Assembly (NCBI GenBank): GCA_030447905.1
Contig: JAUJNZ010000003.1
Span: 277,772-327,733 of the forward strand
Reading direction: 5' to 3'
Length of the DNA: 49,962 nt
From: Thermoleophilaceae bacterium
GTDB lineage: Bacteria; Actinomycetota; Thermoleophilia; Solirubrobacterales; Thermoleophilaceae
Below the pieces are notes generated by a model that did not search any database, was not told the origin of the DNA, and worked only from the letters and a program-made list of their open reading frames with translations. The translations under genes were made by a program, and so were the position numbers. Of the stretch, positions 49,146 through 49,962 are shown one piece after another; the first letter of the stretch is position 1; each line of letters starts with the position of its first letter.

Positions 49146-49962
49146 GTGTTCGGCGCGCCGATTGTGGTCTTCCGCGCGTGGCTCCCCGAGTACGCTGCGT
49201 CCGCCTTGGACGCATCGCACACTACGGTCATCACGCTGTGCGGGGACCTGACGCTCGAGGTGGCGGGGACCCGGATCGAACAGCGACTCCCGAGTCGACA
49301 GGGCCGGATACTGTTCGCCTACCTCGTCCTCCACCGCGGTCGAGCCGTGACTCGGAGCGAGCTGATCGAGGCCCTCTGGCCGGGGCGGCCGCTGGCGGAC
49401 CCGGGCGGCTGTCTCAACCCACTCGTCTCCAAGCTGCGCCGTGCCCTCGGCGCAGACGCGCTGGTCGGCCGGCATGAACTGCGTCTGCAGCTTGGCCCCG
49501 CGGCATGGATCGACGTCGAGGCCGCCGAGGAAACGATGAACCGCGCCCAGGCCGCGCTCGCCGGTGGCGAATGCCAGACGGCGCTGGCGTCGGCGGAGTC
49601 CGTGCTCGCAATGCTCGAGGAGGAGCTGCTGCCTGGCGTGGACCTGGCCTGGGTCGACGAGCGCCGCCACGAGCTCGGGGAACTCAGGCTCGCCGCGCTC
49701 GAGTGCGCCGCCGCGGGTGCGTTGGCCGGGGGGAACCCCAACCTCGCGGTCGCCGAGCGCGCCGCGCGCTCGCTGATCGCAGGCGCGCCGTTCCGCGAGA
49801 GCGGCTACCGCTTCCTGATGGAGGCTCACGAGCGGAAGGGCAACATCGCCGAGGGACTGATCGTGTTCGAGCTACTTCGCTCGCTGCTGCGCGACGAGCT
49901 CGGGGCCCTGCCCGGTCACGCGTCCCAGCGCGTTCACGAGCGACTCCTCGCCCAGGGCGACG
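49146..49962 (+). CDS. SARP/BTAD-type transcriptional regulator, N-terminal part (runs off the right edge)
   Basis: An open frame from GTG at 49146 to the end, with no stop in the window (272 codons; TTG at 49206 is another possible start). Residues about 28-115 are an OmpR-like winged helix (ITLCGDLTLEVAGTRIEQRL, LVLHRGRAVTRSELIEALWP, LNPLVSKLRRALGADALVGR). A bacterial transcriptional activation domain of TPR-like helices follows (ESVLAMLEEELLPGVDLAWV, ESGYRFLMEAHERKGNIAEG, LIVFELLRSLLRDELGALPG). These are activators of the AfsR/SARP type; large members have more domains beyond, which this window does not show. Confidence 0.82.
   Translation, partial: MFGAPIVVFRAWLPEYAASALDASHTTVITLCGDLTLEVAGTRIEQRLPSRQGRILFAYLVLHRGRAVTRSELIEALWPGRPLADPGGCLNPLVSKLRRALGADALVGRHELRLQLGPAAWIDVEAAEETMNRAQAALAGGECQTALASAESVLAMLEEELLPGVDLAWVDERRHELGELRLAALECAAAGALAGGNPNLAVAERAARSLIAGAPFRESGYRFLMEAHERKGNIAEGLIVFELLRSLLRDELGALPGHASQRVHERLLAQGD

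Overview
The window is very GC-rich and looks like a soil actinobacterium. The overall gene set (YibE/F, DUF1707, a MoxR/DUF58 cluster, DUF2510, an SPFH/NfeD pair, DUF3072, a dispersed purine cluster with separate purS/purQ/purL) suggests the Thermoleophilia (Solirubrobacterales-like). This lineage call is an inference from gene content and family resemblance; no marker gene was compared.

Layout. 1-2357: a STAND/NACHT NTPase running off the left edge, in DNA of lower GC. 2358-3181: decayed coding sequence. 3182-9116: ordinary housekeeping and stress genes, including a YceI-FMN reductase operon divergent from a MarR gene with an inverted repeat between them, a Mug-type glycosylase, a split YeeE/YedE transporter and a YibE/F protein. 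9127-15965: a TetR-GAF-SpoIIE fusion regulator, the MoxR/DUF58/TgpA-like cluster, and a DUF2510 membrane protein whose 3' end is duplicated as a fragment about 6.1 kb away. 16540-18648: a complete IS1595-type element with an exact 8-bp target duplication, terminal repeats and two passenger genes; it split a small membrane-protein gene. 19144-22557: NfeD/SPFH pair and a YihY/BrkB protein, with a PDZ remnant. 22659-25730: gene debris (RCK fragment, lipoprotein fragment, broken membrane protein, truncated metalloprotease) around a tRNA-Val. 25731-30104: a small integrative island inserted in the 3' end of tRNA-Glu, bounded by a 45-bp direct repeat and carrying a tyrosine integrase in a compact operon. 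30202-47773: purine biosynthesis (purH, N, F, L, Q, S, C, B, E, D) interleaved with recQ, ltrA, a diiron-SCP2 fusion and a fatty-acid desaturase. 47923-49962: a SpoIIM-like membrane protein, a small membrane protein, and the start of a SARP/BTAD regulator that runs off the right edge.

How the genes work together. The right half encodes most of the route from PRPP to IMP and on towards AMP (PurF, D, N, L/Q/S, C, B, H, E); purM and purK are not in the window. Several purine genes overlap by 4 bases (ATGA/GTGA), so they are probably translationally coupled. The accessory stretches are the two mobile elements and the debris beside tRNA genes.

An important caveat: many genes that look intact at the protein level (NACHT, MoxR, LtrA, the SpoIIM-like protein, the metalloprotease, the DUF2510 protein) change frame one or more times, often at short G/C runs. 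Either the sequence has small indel errors or many genes here are decaying. I describe these genes by their reconstructed protein and mark the frame changes.
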